Positions 47,764 through 57,218 of a stretch of 64,000 nucleotides of DNA are shown here, one piece after another (position 1 is the stretch's first letter; each line of letters begins with the position of its first letter). The stretch spans positions 1 through 64,000 of the forward strand of contig CAMYMR010000005.1 in assembly GCA_947259285.1 (NCBI GenBank), read 5' to 3'. Position numbers and translations under genes: made by a program. This DNA comes from an uncultured Woeseiaceae bacterium. GTDB taxonomy: Bacteria > Pseudomonadota > Gammaproteobacteria > Steroidobacterales > Woeseiaceae. Under the pieces are notes generated by a model. The model was given only the letters and a program-made list of their open reading frames with translations. It was not told the DNA's origin and did no database searches.

Positions 47764-48782
47764 CAGACGTATCGAGTTTCCCGACGGCCCGGCACGATGC
47801 GGCCGATCTGCCAGGCGTGTTCGCCCTGGTCAATCAGTACGCGCAGCGCCTCATCGACGTTCTCTTCGCGGACCACCGCAACCATGCCAACGCCACAGTT
47901 GAAGGTACGGCGCATTTCGGCAGTTTCGATGTTGCCGTGCTCTGCCAGCCAGTCAAATACCGGACCGCGTCGCCAGGTCGAGGTGTCAATTTCCGCGCCC
48001 AGGTCACCCTGCAGAATGCGCGGTACGTTTTCCGTGATGCCCCCGCCGGTAATGTGTGCGAGTCCTTTTACGGGCACGGCTTCGATCAATGCGAGAACCG
48101 CCTTGACGTATATACGGGTCGGTGCAAGCAGTCTGGCGTGGGCCGGATCGTCTTCTATCGTGGCCTCGCCGGAACGCTCCAGCACTTTTCGAATCAACGA
48201 GTATCCGTTCGAGTGCGGGCCGTTGGACGCGATACCGATCAACGCGTCGCCGGCATCGATACCGCTGCCATCGATCAGTGCCGAGCGCTCGACGGCGCCA
48301 ACGGTGAAACCCGCCAGGTCGTACTCGCCGTCTGAATACATATCCGGCATTTCCGCGGTTTCGCCGCCGATCAACGCCGCGCCGGCCTGCATGCAGCCTT
48401 CCGCGATCCCGGCGATCACCTGGGCTGCGACCGCTGTATCCAGTTTTCCGCAGGCGAAATAGTCCAGAAAGAACAGCGGCTCGGCGCCCTGGACCAGGAC
48501 ATCGTTTACGCACATGGCAACGAGATCGATACCGATCGTGTCGTGGATATCGTGTTGCTGTGCCAGCATCAGTTTGGTACCGACACCGTCGGTTCCCGAG
48601 ACCAGAACCGGCTCACGATAGCGGTCAGACGCCAGCGCGAACAGCCCACCGAATCCGCCTATTCCCGACATAACCTCGGTTCGGTGGGTCCTTTTTACGA
48701 GCGGCTTGATGCGTTCGATCAGTTCGTTTCCCGCGTCGATGTCAACGCCGGCGTCTTTATACGTTAAAGGTTTATTCGTCAT
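47763..48782 (-). CDS. purM: Phosphoribosylformylglycinamidine cyclo-ligase (AIR synthetase)
   Basis: 339 residues from the ATG at 48782 (the frame extends upstream but homology begins here). SYKDAGVDI-like [20 protein letters not shown] opens the protein; [33 protein letters not shown] and [14 protein letters not shown] complete the ATP-grasp-like PurM fold. It makes AIR from FGAM. It leads purN and is divergent from the DUF2066 gene, as in Pseudomonas. Confidence 0.97.
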   Translation of the reverse strand: MTNKPLTYKDAGVDIDAGNELIERIKPLVKRTHRTEVMSGIGGFGGLFALASDRYREPVLVSGTDGVGTKLMLAQQHDIHDTIGIDLVAMCVNDVLVQGAEPLFFLDYFACGKLDTAVAAQVIAGIAEGCMQAGAALIGGETAEMPDMYSDGEYDLAGFTVGAVERSALIDGSGIDAGDALIGIASNGPHSNGYSLIRKVLERSGEATIEDDPAHARLLAPTRIYVKAVLALIEAVPVKGLAHITGGGITENVPRILQGDLGAEIDTSTWRRGPVFDWLAEHGNIETAEMRRTFNCGVGMVAVVREENVDEALRVLIDQGEHAWQIGRIVPGRRETRYV

Positions 48783-48810
48783 TTCTGAGTGGCATACTCT
48801 GCGAGGGCGA

Positions 48811-48817
48811 TATAATA
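48811..48817. promoter_or_regulatory. Shared -10 region between purM and the DUF2066 gene
   Basis: TATAAT on the plus strand (48811-48816) overlaps TATTAT on the minus strand (48817-48812). It sits between the divergent starts, only 64 bp apart, so the two promoters would compete. Neither has a convincing -35 box. Confidence 0.4.
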
Positions 48818-48846
48818 GTGCTTGGTTCCGAACGGGGATACCACCC

Positions 48847-49944
48847 TTGCTGAAAACTCGAACATTCCGACCGGTCGGCCGACGCCGGCCTGCGGTCGGC
48901 ACCGTACTGCTGGCCTTATTGCTCGCGCTCGGCGTTACGTCCGCGGCGCGGGCGGTCGAAGTACCGACCCTGTTTACCGCCGAGGTCCCGTTCGATCGCG
49001 AGGCCGATAATCCGCGCGAAGACGCCTACGAACGGGCGTTGTCCGAAGTGTTGTTGCGCGTGTCCGGATCCGAACTCGGAAATAATCCCGCGGCGATCGC
49101 CGAGCTGTTTCCGAATCCGTCGTCTTTCGTTATTCAGTTTCGACCTGGCGCCAATGACACGCTCTGGGTGTCATTCGACGGAGAGGCGATTGAGCAGATC
49201 TTGCGCAATTCCGGGCAGCTCGTCTGGGGTGCGGATCGTCCGCTGACGCTGGTCTGGCTGGCCGTGGACTGGGGACAGGGTAGCCGCGAGATTATCGCGG
49301 CCGACGATCCGGATCGCAGCGAAAGCGAGGGCCGCTCAATCGACCGCAACAGGCGATTGAGAGAGCGCATGCTGCAAATCGCGGAGCAGCGTGGGCTGCC
49401 GATCGTTTTCCCGCTGCTCGATACGACCGATCTGCAAAGCGTTACATTCAGCGATATCTGGGGAGGTTTCGATGAAGGGATCATCGACGCGTCAAAGCGA
49501 TACGACGCGAATTCGATCCTGATCGGCCGCATTCGTCCGTCCGCGAGTCGTCGCGAGAACTGGACCTACTATTTCAGCGGTACGCAGCGTAGTTGGAACG
49601 GTCCTCCCGAAAGAGTCGTGGCAGAGGTCGCTAATCTGTTGGCGGCAGAGTTCGCTGTGGGCGGCAACGCGCCGGTCGAGACGGTCACCTTGAGCGTGTC
49701 TGGAATCGACTCGGTCCAGGCCTACGGATCCGTGCAAAGCCTGCTGGCTGACGTCAGTCTGATCGAGAGCTTTGTCATCATGGAGGTCGCCGGCGACCGG
49801 GTCATTTATCGAATAGACGTTCGTGGCGGCGCCGGGCGATTGAGCCGTGCCCTCCGGTTCAACGGGCTTGTCGAGCAGGACGATATGAACCGAATCGGTG
49901 GTGATCGCACCGCCGCGACACTCGAGTTTTTCTACACTCCCTGA
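48847..49944 (+). CDS. DUF2066 family secreted protein
   Basis: 365 residues from a TTG at 48847; no ATG is in frame near here and a later GTG is possible. The N-terminus is a signal peptide (RRRP then [16 protein letters not shown]), with cleavage likely before [34 protein letters not shown] and [17 protein letters not shown] are typical of DUF2066, a periplasmic family of unknown function. It lies between purM and a CDP-alcohol transferase, the same place as in Pseudomonas. Confidence 0.86.
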   Translation: MLKTRTFRPVGRRRPAVGTVLLALLLALGVTSAARAVEVPTLFTAEVPFDREADNPREDAYERALSEVLLRVSGSELGNNPAAIAELFPNPSSFVIQFRPGANDTLWVSFDGEAIEQILRNSGQLVWGADRPLTLVWLAVDWGQGSREIIAADDPDRSESEGRSIDRNRRLRERMLQIAEQRGLPIVFPLLDTTDLQSVTFSDIWGGFDEGIIDASKRYDANSILIGRIRPSASRRENWTYYFSGTQRSWNGPPERVVAEVANLLAAEFAVGGNAPVETVTLSVSGIDSVQAYGSVQSLLADVSLIESFVIMEVAGDRVIYRIDVRGGAGRLSRALRFNGLVEQDDMNRIGGDRTAATLEFFYTP

Positions 49945-49955
49945 GATTCCTGCGA

Positions 49956-50501
49956 ATGTCTCTGAGCTGGTTACCCAACGCTATCTCGTTGCTGCGCATT
50001 GCGCTCGTCGTACCGATACTCTCGTTAATCCTGGACGAACGCTTTGCCTGGGCACTGGCTCTCTTTTTCGTGGCCGGGTTTTCGGACGGTATCGATGGGT
50101 ACCTTGCCAAACGATTCGGCTGGTATACCCGCCTCGGGGGCTTGCTGGATCCGGTTGCCGACAAGCTGCTGGTGGCCGGCACCTTTATCACCCTGGCTTA
50201 TACTCAACATATCCCTGTCTGGCTCGCGGCTGCGGTAATCCTCAGAGACGTGATCATTGTTGGGGGTGCCACGGCCTACAATTTCATCGTCAGGCCGGTA
50301 CAGGGCGAACCCACGAAGATCAGCAAACTGAATACGGCGCTGCAGCTATTGTTCCTGCTCTTCGTGATGAGTCGCGCGGGATTCGGCTGGCCCGACGAGA
50401 TCTCGATCACCGTGTTGGGTGCCTCCGTCCTGATCACGGTCGTGATCAGTGGCGTAGACTATGTCTTGTCCTGGTCCGAAAGAGCCCGCTCGGGTGCCTA
50501 G
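49956..50501 (+). CDS. CDP-alcohol phosphatidyltransferase family protein
   Basis: 181 residues with five to six membrane helices. The CDP-alcohol motif is DGYLAKRFGWYTRLGG then LLDPVADK: Asp47, Gly48, Ala51, Gly61, Asp65 and Asp69 are in place, but the Arg of D-G-x2-A-R is Lys52. It resembles phosphatidylglycerophosphate synthase, but the true substrate could be another CDP-diacylglycerol acceptor. It is 11 bp after the DUF2066 gene and 64 bp before the AI-2E gene. Confidence 0.86.
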   Translation: MSLSWLPNAISLLRIALVVPILSLILDERFAWALALFFVAGFSDGIDGYLAKRFGWYTRLGGLLDPVADKLLVAGTFITLAYTQHIPVWLAAAVILRDVIIVGGATAYNFIVRPVQGEPTKISKLNTALQLLFLLFVMSRAGFGWPDEISITVLGASVLITVVISGVDYVLSWSERARSGA

Positions 50502-50565
50502 GATATGGCCCTTCGGGCCGTCGATTGGGACATGGCGGCTACATTGAATTTCAACAGGCTCTGAC

Positions 50566-51630
50566 ATGCAAACTGATCTTCGTCTGAACTGGATAATCGC
50601 GATCGCGCTGACGGGCTGGCTGTTCTATCTGTTGGCCCCGGTCCTGACGCCGTTCGTCGCTGCGGCGCTTTTGGCCTATCTTGGCGACCCGCTGGCGGAC
50701 CGGCTGCAGCGACTCAAGTTGCCGCGCACTGTCGCGGTAATCGCCGTGTTCCTGATCACGTTTCTTGTGCTCGCTCTGTTGATACTGCTCGTCGGTCCAT
50801 TGATCAAGACCCAGGTCGGGGCGTTTTTTCAGGCCTTGCCCGATATTGCGCGCAAGGCCGAGCAGGTATGGTTGCCCAATGTGACTGGCTGGCTGGATCT
50901 CGAGCCGGGCGAAGACGTCGGAATCGGTGCGTTTCTGGCGCGATACACCGATATGGTCGGCACCTGGAGCGGCAAGATCCTTCTGTCGGTCGGCAAGTCG
51001 GGCGGCGCGCTCGCCGCTGCAGTTCTCAGCCTGTTCTTGATTCCGATCCTCACGTTCTACCTGCTGCGAGATTGGGATACGATTCTCGTGCACATCGGCG
51101 CGTTGGTGCCGGAAAGCCAGCGCGGCACGGCGTTTCGTCTCGCGCGGGAAACCGACGAAGTGCTTGGCGCGTTCTTACGCGGACAAATACTCGTTATGGC
51201 CGCGCTGGCGGTCATCTATTCGGCCGGGCTTGCCCTGGTGGGCCTCAAATTTGCCGTGGCTATCGGCGTTGTCGCCGGTCTGGTCAGTTTCGTCCCATAC
51301 CTGGGCTTCGTCTTTGGCATCGCGCTCGCCGGACTGACGGTGGCGCTCGAGCCCAATCCCCTGTGGCAGCTGGTCGGCGTGGTAGCCACGTTTGCGATCG
51401 CGCAGTTTATCGAAGGCTCCGTGCTGACACCAAAGCTGGTGGGCGACCGCATTGGCTTGCACCCGGTGATCATCATATTCGCAGTTGCCGCCGGAGGTCA
51501 GCTGTTCGGGTTCTTCGGCATCCTGCTGGCCTTGCCGGCCGCCGCGGTGCTTTCCGTTCTGGTACGTTTTGCCTTCGACCGATACCTTAAGGAACATCCC
51601 GACGCTCTCGTGGTGCTTGACGAGGAATGA
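50566..51630 (+). CDS. AI-2E family transporter (PerM-like)
   Basis: 354 residues with about eight membrane helices and the family's long central hydrophilic region. AALLAYLGDPLADRLQRL, then LLRDWDTILVHI, the ILVMAALAVIYSAGLALVGL helix, FVPYLGFVFG and LTPKLVGDRIGLHPVIIIFA are characteristic. Family members include the AI-2 exporter TqsA and Na/H antiporters, so the substrate is uncertain. Its stop overlaps the hda start by 4 bp. Confidence 0.9.
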   Translation: MQTDLRLNWIIAIALTGWLFYLLAPVLTPFVAAALLAYLGDPLADRLQRLKLPRTVAVIAVFLITFLVLALLILLVGPLIKTQVGAFFQALPDIARKAEQVWLPNVTGWLDLEPGEDVGIGAFLARYTDMVGTWSGKILLSVGKSGGALAAAVLSLFLIPILTFYLLRDWDTILVHIGALVPESQRGTAFRLARETDEVLGAFLRGQILVMAALAVIYSAGLALVGLKFAVAIGVVAGLVSFVPYLGFVFGIALAGLTVALEPNPLWQLVGVVATFAIAQFIEGSVLTPKLVGDRIGLHPVIIIFAVAAGGQLFGFFGILLALPAAAVLSVLVRFAFDRYLKEHPDALVVLDEE

Positions 51631-52334
51631 ACCAGCTTGTACTGCCATTACGCCTCGCTGACCACGCCGTGTTTGCAAGTTTCTTCGAGCGCGGCAACGA
51701 GCCGCTGGTCGCGACGCTGAATGCACTCGCGAGTGAGTCGGGCGACACTCACGGCTGCTGGATCTGGGGCTCGAAATCGACGGGCAAGACGCACCTGTTG
51801 CAGGCGGTTTGTGATCGGGCGGGCGACCGATCCGTTTATCTGCCGTTGTCGATGTTGGCCACGGCGGGGCCGGTGATCCTGGACGGCCTTGCCAGCCGCG
51901 AACTCATTTGCATCGACGATATACATAGCGTCGCCGGCGACGCCGATTGGGAGATAGCGCTGTTCGAGCTGTGTAATCAGGTGTTCGACACCGGAGGTCA
52001 GATTGTCGTGGCGGCACGCACGGCGCCCCGCGAATGTCCGATTGGCCTTCAGGACCTTGCCAGCCGTCTTTCACGACTGCCGGTGTTTCGTATTCATGAT
52101 CTCGATGACTCAGAGCGCATGCTGGCGCTGCAGCTCAGGGCCAGGCATCGCGGGCTCGATCTTCCGGATGAGACGGCCGGCTACCTCATGAAACGCAGCC
52201 GGCGCGACATGGCGAGCTTGTACGCGTTGCTGGACGAACTGGATCTTGAAGCGCTCCGCGCGCAGCGCCGCCTTACCGTGCCGTTCGTTCGGGACGTGCT
52301 GGAACATCGCAAAAACGGTATCGACCCAGCCTAA
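51627..52334 (+). CDS. hda: DnaA regulatory inactivator Hda
   Basis: 235 residues. A short N-terminal clamp-binding segment (NQLVLPLRLADHAVFASFF, with QLVLPL as the clamp motif) precedes an AAA+ domain like that of DnaA: GSKSTGKTHLLQA is Walker A and ELICIDDIHSVAGD is Walker B. Hda with the DNA-loaded clamp stimulates DnaA-ATP hydrolysis after initiation. It overlaps the AI-2E stop by 4 bp, and its own 3' end overlaps wrbA, convergent, by 4 bp. Confidence 0.95.
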   Translation: MNQLVLPLRLADHAVFASFFERGNEPLVATLNALASESGDTHGCWIWGSKSTGKTHLLQAVCDRAGDRSVYLPLSMLATAGPVILDGLASRELICIDDIHSVAGDADWEIALFELCNQVFDTGGQIVVAARTAPRECPIGLQDLASRLSRLPVFRIHDLDDSERMLALQLRARHRGLDLPDETAGYLMKRSRRDMASLYALLDELDLEALRAQRRLTVPFVRDVLEHRKNGIDPA

Positions 52335-52924
52335 TCCGCGAGTCGGCGCGCAACCTCGGCAACCCGCCGGCCGAGCGCCCGCGCGAGTTTCTTTTCGTCG
52401 TCAGAAAGCGAGTCGGGGTCTCGATTCCAACTCACATGCGTGGCGCCGTACGGCGTTCCGCCGGTCGTGGTGGTCGTCAGTTCCGGTTCCGTGTAGGGCA
52501 GGCCGACGAGTAGCATGCCATGGTGCAGTAGCGGCAGCGCCATCGTAATCAGCGTGGTTTCCTGGCCGCCATGCAGAGACGACGTCGACGCAAATACGCC
52601 GGCTGGCTTGCCGACTGCGGAGCCTTTGAACCACTCGCTAACGGTGCCGTCAAGAAAGTGCTTTAGCGACGCGGACATATTGCCAAAGTTTGTGGGGCTG
52701 CCCATGATGAGGCCTGCGCATTCGACGAGGTCGGACGGAGTCGCGTAGGGCGGGCCGGACTCGGGAACGCTGTCCTCGGCGGCTGCGGTAACGGCCGAAA
52801 TGCGAGGCACCGTTCGAAGTCGCGATGACATGCCGGGGACAGCGTCGACACCGTTGCAGACCTCGCGTGCCAGCGCTTCTGTCGCGCCCTTGCGCGAATA
52901 ATACAGCACCAGGATATCGGCCAT
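52331..52924 (-). CDS. wrbA: NAD(P)H:quinone oxidoreductase WrbA
   Basis: 197 residues, flavodoxin-like. ILVLYYSRKGATEALAREV binds the FMN phosphate, GSPTNFGNMSASLKHFLDG is the WrbA-specific FMN loop, and STSSLHGGQETTL precedes YGATHVSW near the end. It reduces quinones by two electrons. The ATG overlaps the arsC stop by one base (TAATG). Confidence 0.95.
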   Translation of the reverse strand: MADILVLYYSRKGATEALAREVCNGVDAVPGMSSRLRTVPRISAVTAAAEDSVPESGPPYATPSDLVECAGLIMGSPTNFGNMSASLKHFLDGTVSEWFKGSAVGKPAGVFASTSSLHGGQETTLITMALPLLHHGMLLVGLPYTEPELTTTTTGGTPYGATHVSWNRDPDSLSDDEKKLARALGRRVAEVARRLAD

Positions 52925-53280
52925 TAGCTGAGCAGGTCGTGTACGTTTTCGGGCGGTCTTCCAATAACGGCCCTGCCACGTTCATTGTCGACGACGATCG
53001 GTCGCTGCAAGACACGAGGGTGGCGAGCGAGCCACTCCGCAAGGGCCGTATCATTGTCAAGATCGGGGAGGTCCTTTGCCTCCTTGAAGTCAGGCTCTGC
53101 GCGGCGTAGAAGCGCGGATACAGGCATCTCCAGCTTGTCTGCGAAGTCGAGAATCTCGGACGGCAAGGGTGGGTCCTCCAGGTAAGGAACGATGCTGGGA
53201 TCGATGCCGGCGTCCTCGATGATTTGCAGTGTTTTTCGCGACTTCGAGCAGCGTGGGTTGTGATAAATCGTTAGTGCCAT
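52924..53280 (-). CDS. arsC: Arsenate reductase, glutaredoxin type
   Basis: 118 residues. The catalytic Cys is in YHNPRCSKSRKTL, with three later Arg that bind arsenate (ALLRRAEPDFKE, LQRPIVV, VIGRPPENV). It reduces arsenate with glutathione and glutaredoxin. No arsB or arsR is adjacent. It is coupled to wrbA rather than sited in an ars operon, so a Spx/ArsC-family stress role is an alternative. Confidence 0.9.
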   Translation of the reverse strand: MALTIYHNPRCSKSRKTLQIIEDAGIDPSIVPYLEDPPLPSEILDFADKLEMPVSALLRRAEPDFKEAKDLPDLDNDTALAEWLARHPRVLQRPIVVDNERGRAVIGRPPENVHDLLS

Positions 53281-53418
53281 AGAACCTCCGGATCCCTGTA
53301 ATTGCGCCGAGAATGAACTCTAGCAGGCCGCCGCCGGCGCGTCAGCGACGGCCTCTAGCTTGACGGCGTGTATCACGTGTTGATAGCGTTGGAGGGTTTC
53401 CGATAAATAGAACAAGAC

Positions 53419-53745
53419 GTGAAATCAACCGGACTGAAATCGCTGGTTCACTCTCTCCTGATCGCGATCATCGCCCTGACTTATGGCTGTGAGACCGCGC
53501 CCCCGGTGCAGGAAATGAGCGATGCCCGCCAGGCGATTGCCGTGGCGAAGGAGGCTGGCGCCGCGGAGAAGGCCGCCATCCACCTCAAAGCGGCGGAAGT
53601 CTATCTGCAAAGCGCCCAGCAAAAACTCAACGAGCGCAAGTATTCTCAGGCACGGTACGACGCGAAGCAGGCGAAAATGAAAGCACTCGACGCCCTGAAA
53701 GCCAGCGAGTCCGGCCAAGAAGCCATCGAGGATGACGCCCCATAA
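53419..53745 (+). CDS. DUF4398-like small lipoprotein
   Basis: 108 residues from a GTG. The signal [10 protein letters not shown] carries a lipobox (YGC, Cys24), so it is probably lipidated. The mature part is one helical hairpin ([35 protein letters not shown]) typical of DUF4398, often found beside OmpA-like or peptidoglycan-associated proteins. Function unknown. The next gene is the acylphosphatase. Confidence 0.8.
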   Translation: MKSTGLKSLVHSLLIAIIALTYGCETAPPVQEMSDARQAIAVAKEAGAAEKAAIHLKAAEVYLQSAQQKLNERKYSQARYDAKQAKMKALDALKASESGQEAIEDDAP

Positions 53746-53801
53746 AAGAGGGTAACCGTAGTCGCCCAGTAGAGGCTCGACGGATCACGGTCCGCGGCCG
53801 C

Positions 53802-54035
53802 GTGCAGGGTGTCTGGTTTCGCGACAGCACCCGTCGCGAGGCCGAACGTCTGGGCGTGACGGGTTACGCGATCAACCGGGACAATGGCGATGTTGAGGTG
53901 CTGGCCTGTGGCGCGCCCGATTCACTCGATGCACTGTGTGAGTGGCTGCGACAGGGGCCACCGCTGGCAAAGGTCACGGACCTCGAGCAGACAGCGGCGG
54001 ACTACCAGGAACTGGACGGGTTCACGACCGGGTAG
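53802..54035 (+). CDS. Acylphosphatase, start unclear (possible missing base)
   Basis: 77 residues as given, from the first canonical start (GTG). The active-site Arg is in [11 protein letters not shown] and the Asn in [13 protein letters not shown], so the fold is an acylphosphatase, which hydrolyses acyl phosphates. Homology clearly begins earlier: the frame upstream reads RRITVRGR, the first beta strand, from about 53778, and is open back to 53736 without an ATG, GTG or TTG. An ATG at 53732 in another frame (MTPHKRG then stop) would join this frame if the GGG at 53750-53752 had one more G. The start is therefore either non-canonical or hidden by a lost base. Confidence 0.78.
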   Translation: MQGVWFRDSTRREAERLGVTGYAINRDNGDVEVLACGAPDSLDALCEWLRQGPPLAKVTDLEQTAADYQELDGFTTG

Positions 54036-54047
54036 CGTGTTATCGAA

Positions 54048-54647
54048 TCAGGCTTTAAACCACTTCTTGCTGAGCTTATCGATGACCTTGTTGGGATATT
54101 TGCGCTTGCCGAGGCTGCCGTTGTAGCGACCCAGGGCCCGCCGAAGATCGCCGTTTTCCTTATCGAGATAGAAGCGCAGGATCGTACAGCCGTAACGCAG
54201 GTTGGTGTCTGTGTGCAACAGGTTGTCATTTGGCCGACCGATTTCGTCGAGCCAGAAGGGCATTATCTGCATTAGTCCGAGTGCCCCGGCGACGGAGACA
54301 GCATAGCGGTCGAAATTACTCTCGACTTCGATCACGGCGAGGATGAGTTCCGGCGGCAGCTCCACCCGGGCGGCCTCCATGTGAACCAGCGTCAGGAGCT
54401 CGATGCGCTCTTCGGGATCTTCGACCTGCCGAGCCAGGCGCCTCGACATATCCGTCAGCCAAACCTCGGCATGGAACCGATCTGCGAAACTCGCCGCCTC
54501 ACTCGCCGCCGCCCGAAGCACCTCGCGAAGTTCCGGATCGGGCAATTGCTCGCCCATCGCCGCCGGTCCGCTCAACAATACGGCCAGTAACGCGACAGGT
54601 CTAATGCGACGAATGAGGATCATGTTTGCTGGATTGCTTACAGACAT
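54048..54647 (-). CDS. Lytic transglycosylase domain protein
   Basis: 199 residues, with an alternative ATG at 54623. A signal peptide (RPVALLAVLLSGPAAMG) sends it to the periplasm. The C-terminal half is the SLT domain: catalytic Glu in IEVESNFDRYAVS, then GALGLMQIMP, and the NLRYGCTILRFYL and ALGRYNGS helices. It cleaves peptidoglycan to anhydro-muropeptides. It is convergent with the acylphosphatase (12 bp between stops). Confidence 0.92.
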   Translation of the reverse strand: MSVSNPANMILIRRIRPVALLAVLLSGPAAMGEQLPDPELREVLRAAASEAASFADRFHAEVWLTDMSRRLARQVEDPEERIELLTLVHMEAARVELPPELILAVIEVESNFDRYAVSVAGALGLMQIMPFWLDEIGRPNDNLLHTDTNLRYGCTILRFYLDKENGDLRRALGRYNGSLGKRKYPNKVIDKLSKKWFKA

Positions 54648-54674
54648 AGTGTATTAAAATTAACAGCTTACAAT

Positions 54675-56369
54675 CTATTCTTCTAGCAGATTGAGAGCCT
54701 CTTCACGTTTCAGATTACGCGATTCGGCGTCTCGTCGATGCCGGTACTCGATCTCGCCTGCCGCCAGATTGCGCTCGCTGATGACCAGCCGATGCGGCAC
54801 GCCGATTAACTCGGCATCGGCGAACTTGACGCCGGGCCTCGCATCGCGGTCGTCGAACAATACGTCGAAGCCCCTTTGGGTAAGCTCGGCGTAAAGCGCT
54901 TCGGCGGCGTCGCGCACGATCTCGGACCGCTGCAAGTTGATGGGGACCAGCACGACGTCAAAAGGTGCCAGCGGGCCGGGCCAGATAATGCCGTTTTCGT
55001 CATGATTCTGCTCGATAGCGGCGCCGACGATGCGTGTAATGCCGATTCCATAACAGCCCATTTGCATGGTCTGGTTCTTGCCGTCCGGATTCTGGACGGT
55101 CGCCCCCAGCGCCTGGCTGTATTTGTCGCCCAGTTGGAAGATGTGTCCGACTTCGATGCCGCGGGCAATGCTGAGCGTGCCAGTCCCCCCCGGTGTTGGA
55201 TCTCCGGCAACGACGTTGCGGATGTCCACCGTCTCGGCCACGTCGATGTCACGCCCGAAATTAGCCCCATGGAAATGCTGGTCGATCTCGTTGGCGCCGC
55301 AGACGAAATCGCTCATCGTGGCCGTTGCGTGATCGTAATACACCGGTATGTCCAGCCCGATTGGGCCTGCGAAGCCGGGCGGGCTTCCGGTGACCTCCCG
55401 GACAAGCTCCGGCGTGGCCATAATCAGCGGCGAGGCGACGCCAGGAATCCTCTGCGCCTTGACGGCATTGAGCTCATGATCGCCGCGTAACACCAGCGCG
55501 ACCGGGCCGTCGGTGCCTTCGACGATCAGCGTTTTCAGCGTCTGCTGCGGCGTAGTCCCCAAAAAGTCGCAAAGGGCTTCGATTGTCTTTATGCCGGGCG
55601 TCGCGACGCGCCTGAGCGTTTCGGCGGCGGCTGGCCGTTCCCCAGGCGGCCTGGTCGTTTGGGCGGTTTCGATATTCGACGCGTAGTTATCCGCATCGCA
55701 ATAGGCGATCGCGTCTTCGCCGGATTCGGCCAGTACGTGGAACTCCTGCGACCGGCTCCCGCCAATCTCGCCGCTGTCGGCGTCGACCACCCGGAATTCC
55801 AGGCCGAGGCGCTCAAAGATCGCGGTGTAGGCCGCATGCATCTTTTGGTACGAGGCCTCCATTCCAGCCTGGTCGAGATCGAATGAATAAGCATCCTTCA
55901 TAATGAACTCGCGCGACCGCATTACGCCAAAACGGGGACGTATTTCGTCGCGGAACTTGGTCTGTATCTGGTAGAAGTTGACGGGTAGCTGTTTGTAGCT
56001 GCGAAGTTCGCGGCGCGCGATATCCGTGATCACTTCCTCGTGCGTCGGGCCGAAACAGAAGTCCCGCTCGCCGCGATCCTGCATCCGCAGCAACAGCGGG
56101 CCGTACTCGTCCCATCGTCCCGATTCCTGCCAAAGCTCGGCCGGCTGCACCGCGGGCATCAGTAATTCCAGGGCCCCGGCGCGGTCCATTTCCTCGCGAA
56201 CCACGTCTTCGACTTTCCGCAGGACCCGCAGGCCGATCGGCATCCAGGTAAAGAGGCCCGACGCAAGTCGTCGTATAAGTCCGGCACGCAGCATGAGCTG
56301 GTGGCTGACGATCTCCGCCTCGGCAGGCACTTCTTTGAGCGTGGTCAGCCCAAATTGAGAAAAACGCAT
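54675..56369 (-). CDS. proS: Prolyl-tRNA synthetase, bacterial type
   Basis: 564 residues, the length of the bacterial form with the inserted editing domain (about 225-395, starting near [10 protein letters not shown]). Class II motifs: [33 protein letters not shown] with motif 2 [21 protein letters not shown] and the C-terminal [13 protein letters not shown] of motif 3. The C-terminal anticodon-binding domain ends with LLEE. Upstream of it, divergent, is the decarboxylase-like gene (113 bp). Confidence 0.96.
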   Translation of the reverse strand: MRFSQFGLTTLKEVPAEAEIVSHQLMLRAGLIRRLASGLFTWMPIGLRVLRKVEDVVREEMDRAGALELLMPAVQPAELWQESGRWDEYGPLLLRMQDRGERDFCFGPTHEEVITDIARRELRSYKQLPVNFYQIQTKFRDEIRPRFGVMRSREFIMKDAYSFDLDQAGMEASYQKMHAAYTAIFERLGLEFRVVDADSGEIGGSRSQEFHVLAESGEDAIAYCDADNYASNIETAQTTRPPGERPAAAETLRRVATPGIKTIEALCDFLGTTPQQTLKTLIVEGTDGPVALVLRGDHELNAVKAQRIPGVASPLIMATPELVREVTGSPPGFAGPIGLDIPVYYDHATATMSDFVCGANEIDQHFHGANFGRDIDVAETVDIRNVVAGDPTPGGTGTLSIARGIEVGHIFQLGDKYSQALGATVQNPDGKNQTMQMGCYGIGITRIVGAAIEQNHDENGIIWPGPLAPFDVVLVPINLQRSEIVRDAAEALYAELTQRGFDVLFDDRDARPGVKFADAELIGVPHRLVISERNLAAGEIEYRHRRDAESRNLKREEALNLLEE

Positions 56370-56482
56370 TCGATATAACCTTGTGTTTGTTAGCGGCGCA
56401 TTCTAACCGTTTATGCCCAGCGGTGTGATGGCCGCGATAAACCCATATTGACACCACTGCGAAAGCAGGTGATCGTCCATGA

Positions 56483-57133
56483 TTGCATTTCTGGACATCT
56501 CCGGCCGTGTATGTAAGACGAAATCCACTGATCGCCCATGAGGGGATCATCCCGATGCTGCTGGTCCTGGCGGCAGGCGCTTTGTTGCTTCGCTACGTAG
56601 ACCCATGGTTTGCCCTGGCGCCGGGAGCCCTGTTTGTATTCATGTTCTTTTTGTTCCGCGATCCCGATCGGGAGGTGCCATCCGTGGCACTGGGTGTAGT
56701 CAGCCCGGTCGATGGTGAGGTGGAAATCGTCGATACAACCGACAGGTGCGTGGTGCAGGGCGAGGCGCACCGGATTCGAATCCGCATCGACCCTTTCGGG
56801 ACGTACACAGCGCGGAGTCCGATGGAAGGCCAGGTTATGGATCTGCACTCCCGTGAAGAAGGCGTGGGGCCCGAATGCCCCGCCAATGCGCTCTGGATTC
56901 GAAACGACGAAGGCGATAGCGTCGTATTGCAGTTCCACGGTTACCGACTTGGCCTCGCGCCTCGATCATTTGATCGGTTCGGCGAGCGCGTCGGGCAGGG
57001 GCATCGCTGCGCATATCTGCGACTTGCCAGGTTTGCGGATATCTACATGCCGATAAACGGCAACGTCATGGTCAAGCCGGGGCAAAAGATCATGGCTGGC
57101 AGCGACCTGATCGGTACGGTTCCGCACCCGTAA
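56483..57133 (+). CDS. Phosphatidylserine decarboxylase-like protein without the pyruvoyl site
   Basis: 216 residues from a TTG at 56483; a GTG at 56507 would give a shorter protein beginning near VRRNPLIAHEG, the usual family opening. Two membrane helices (about 23-57) precede the decarboxylase-like domain (GVVSPVDGEVEIV, RIRIRIDPFGTYTARSPMEGQV, YMPINGNVMVKPGQKI). In the active family the chain self-cleaves at Gly-Ser inside RFGSRVD. Aligned here, the segment reads R180 L A R F A D186, so Gly-Ser is Ala182-Arg183. The catalytic His of the VHVNR block is also Thr (TYTAR). It therefore cannot form pyruvoyl and is probably not a decarboxylase. Confidence 0.72.
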   Translation: MHFWTSPAVYVRRNPLIAHEGIIPMLLVLAAGALLLRYVDPWFALAPGALFVFMFFLFRDPDREVPSVALGVVSPVDGEVEIVDTTDRCVVQGEAHRIRIRIDPFGTYTARSPMEGQVMDLHSREEGVGPECPANALWIRNDEGDSVVLQFHGYRLGLAPRSFDRFGERVGQGHRCAYLRLARFADIYMPINGNVMVKPGQKIMAGSDLIGTVPHP

Positions 57134-57218
57134 ACCGGACCTGTGTCGTGTAATGCACGATTCGCCATGGCAAACTACTGATTGAAAGTTGTCAGTGGCC
57201 TGAGAACCGGTTTACTCC

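Noticed and set aside
56768-56782. GGATTCGAATCC, like a tRNA T-loop
   Set aside because: It is inside the decarboxylase-like coding frame and no acceptor stem or anticodon arm surrounds it.
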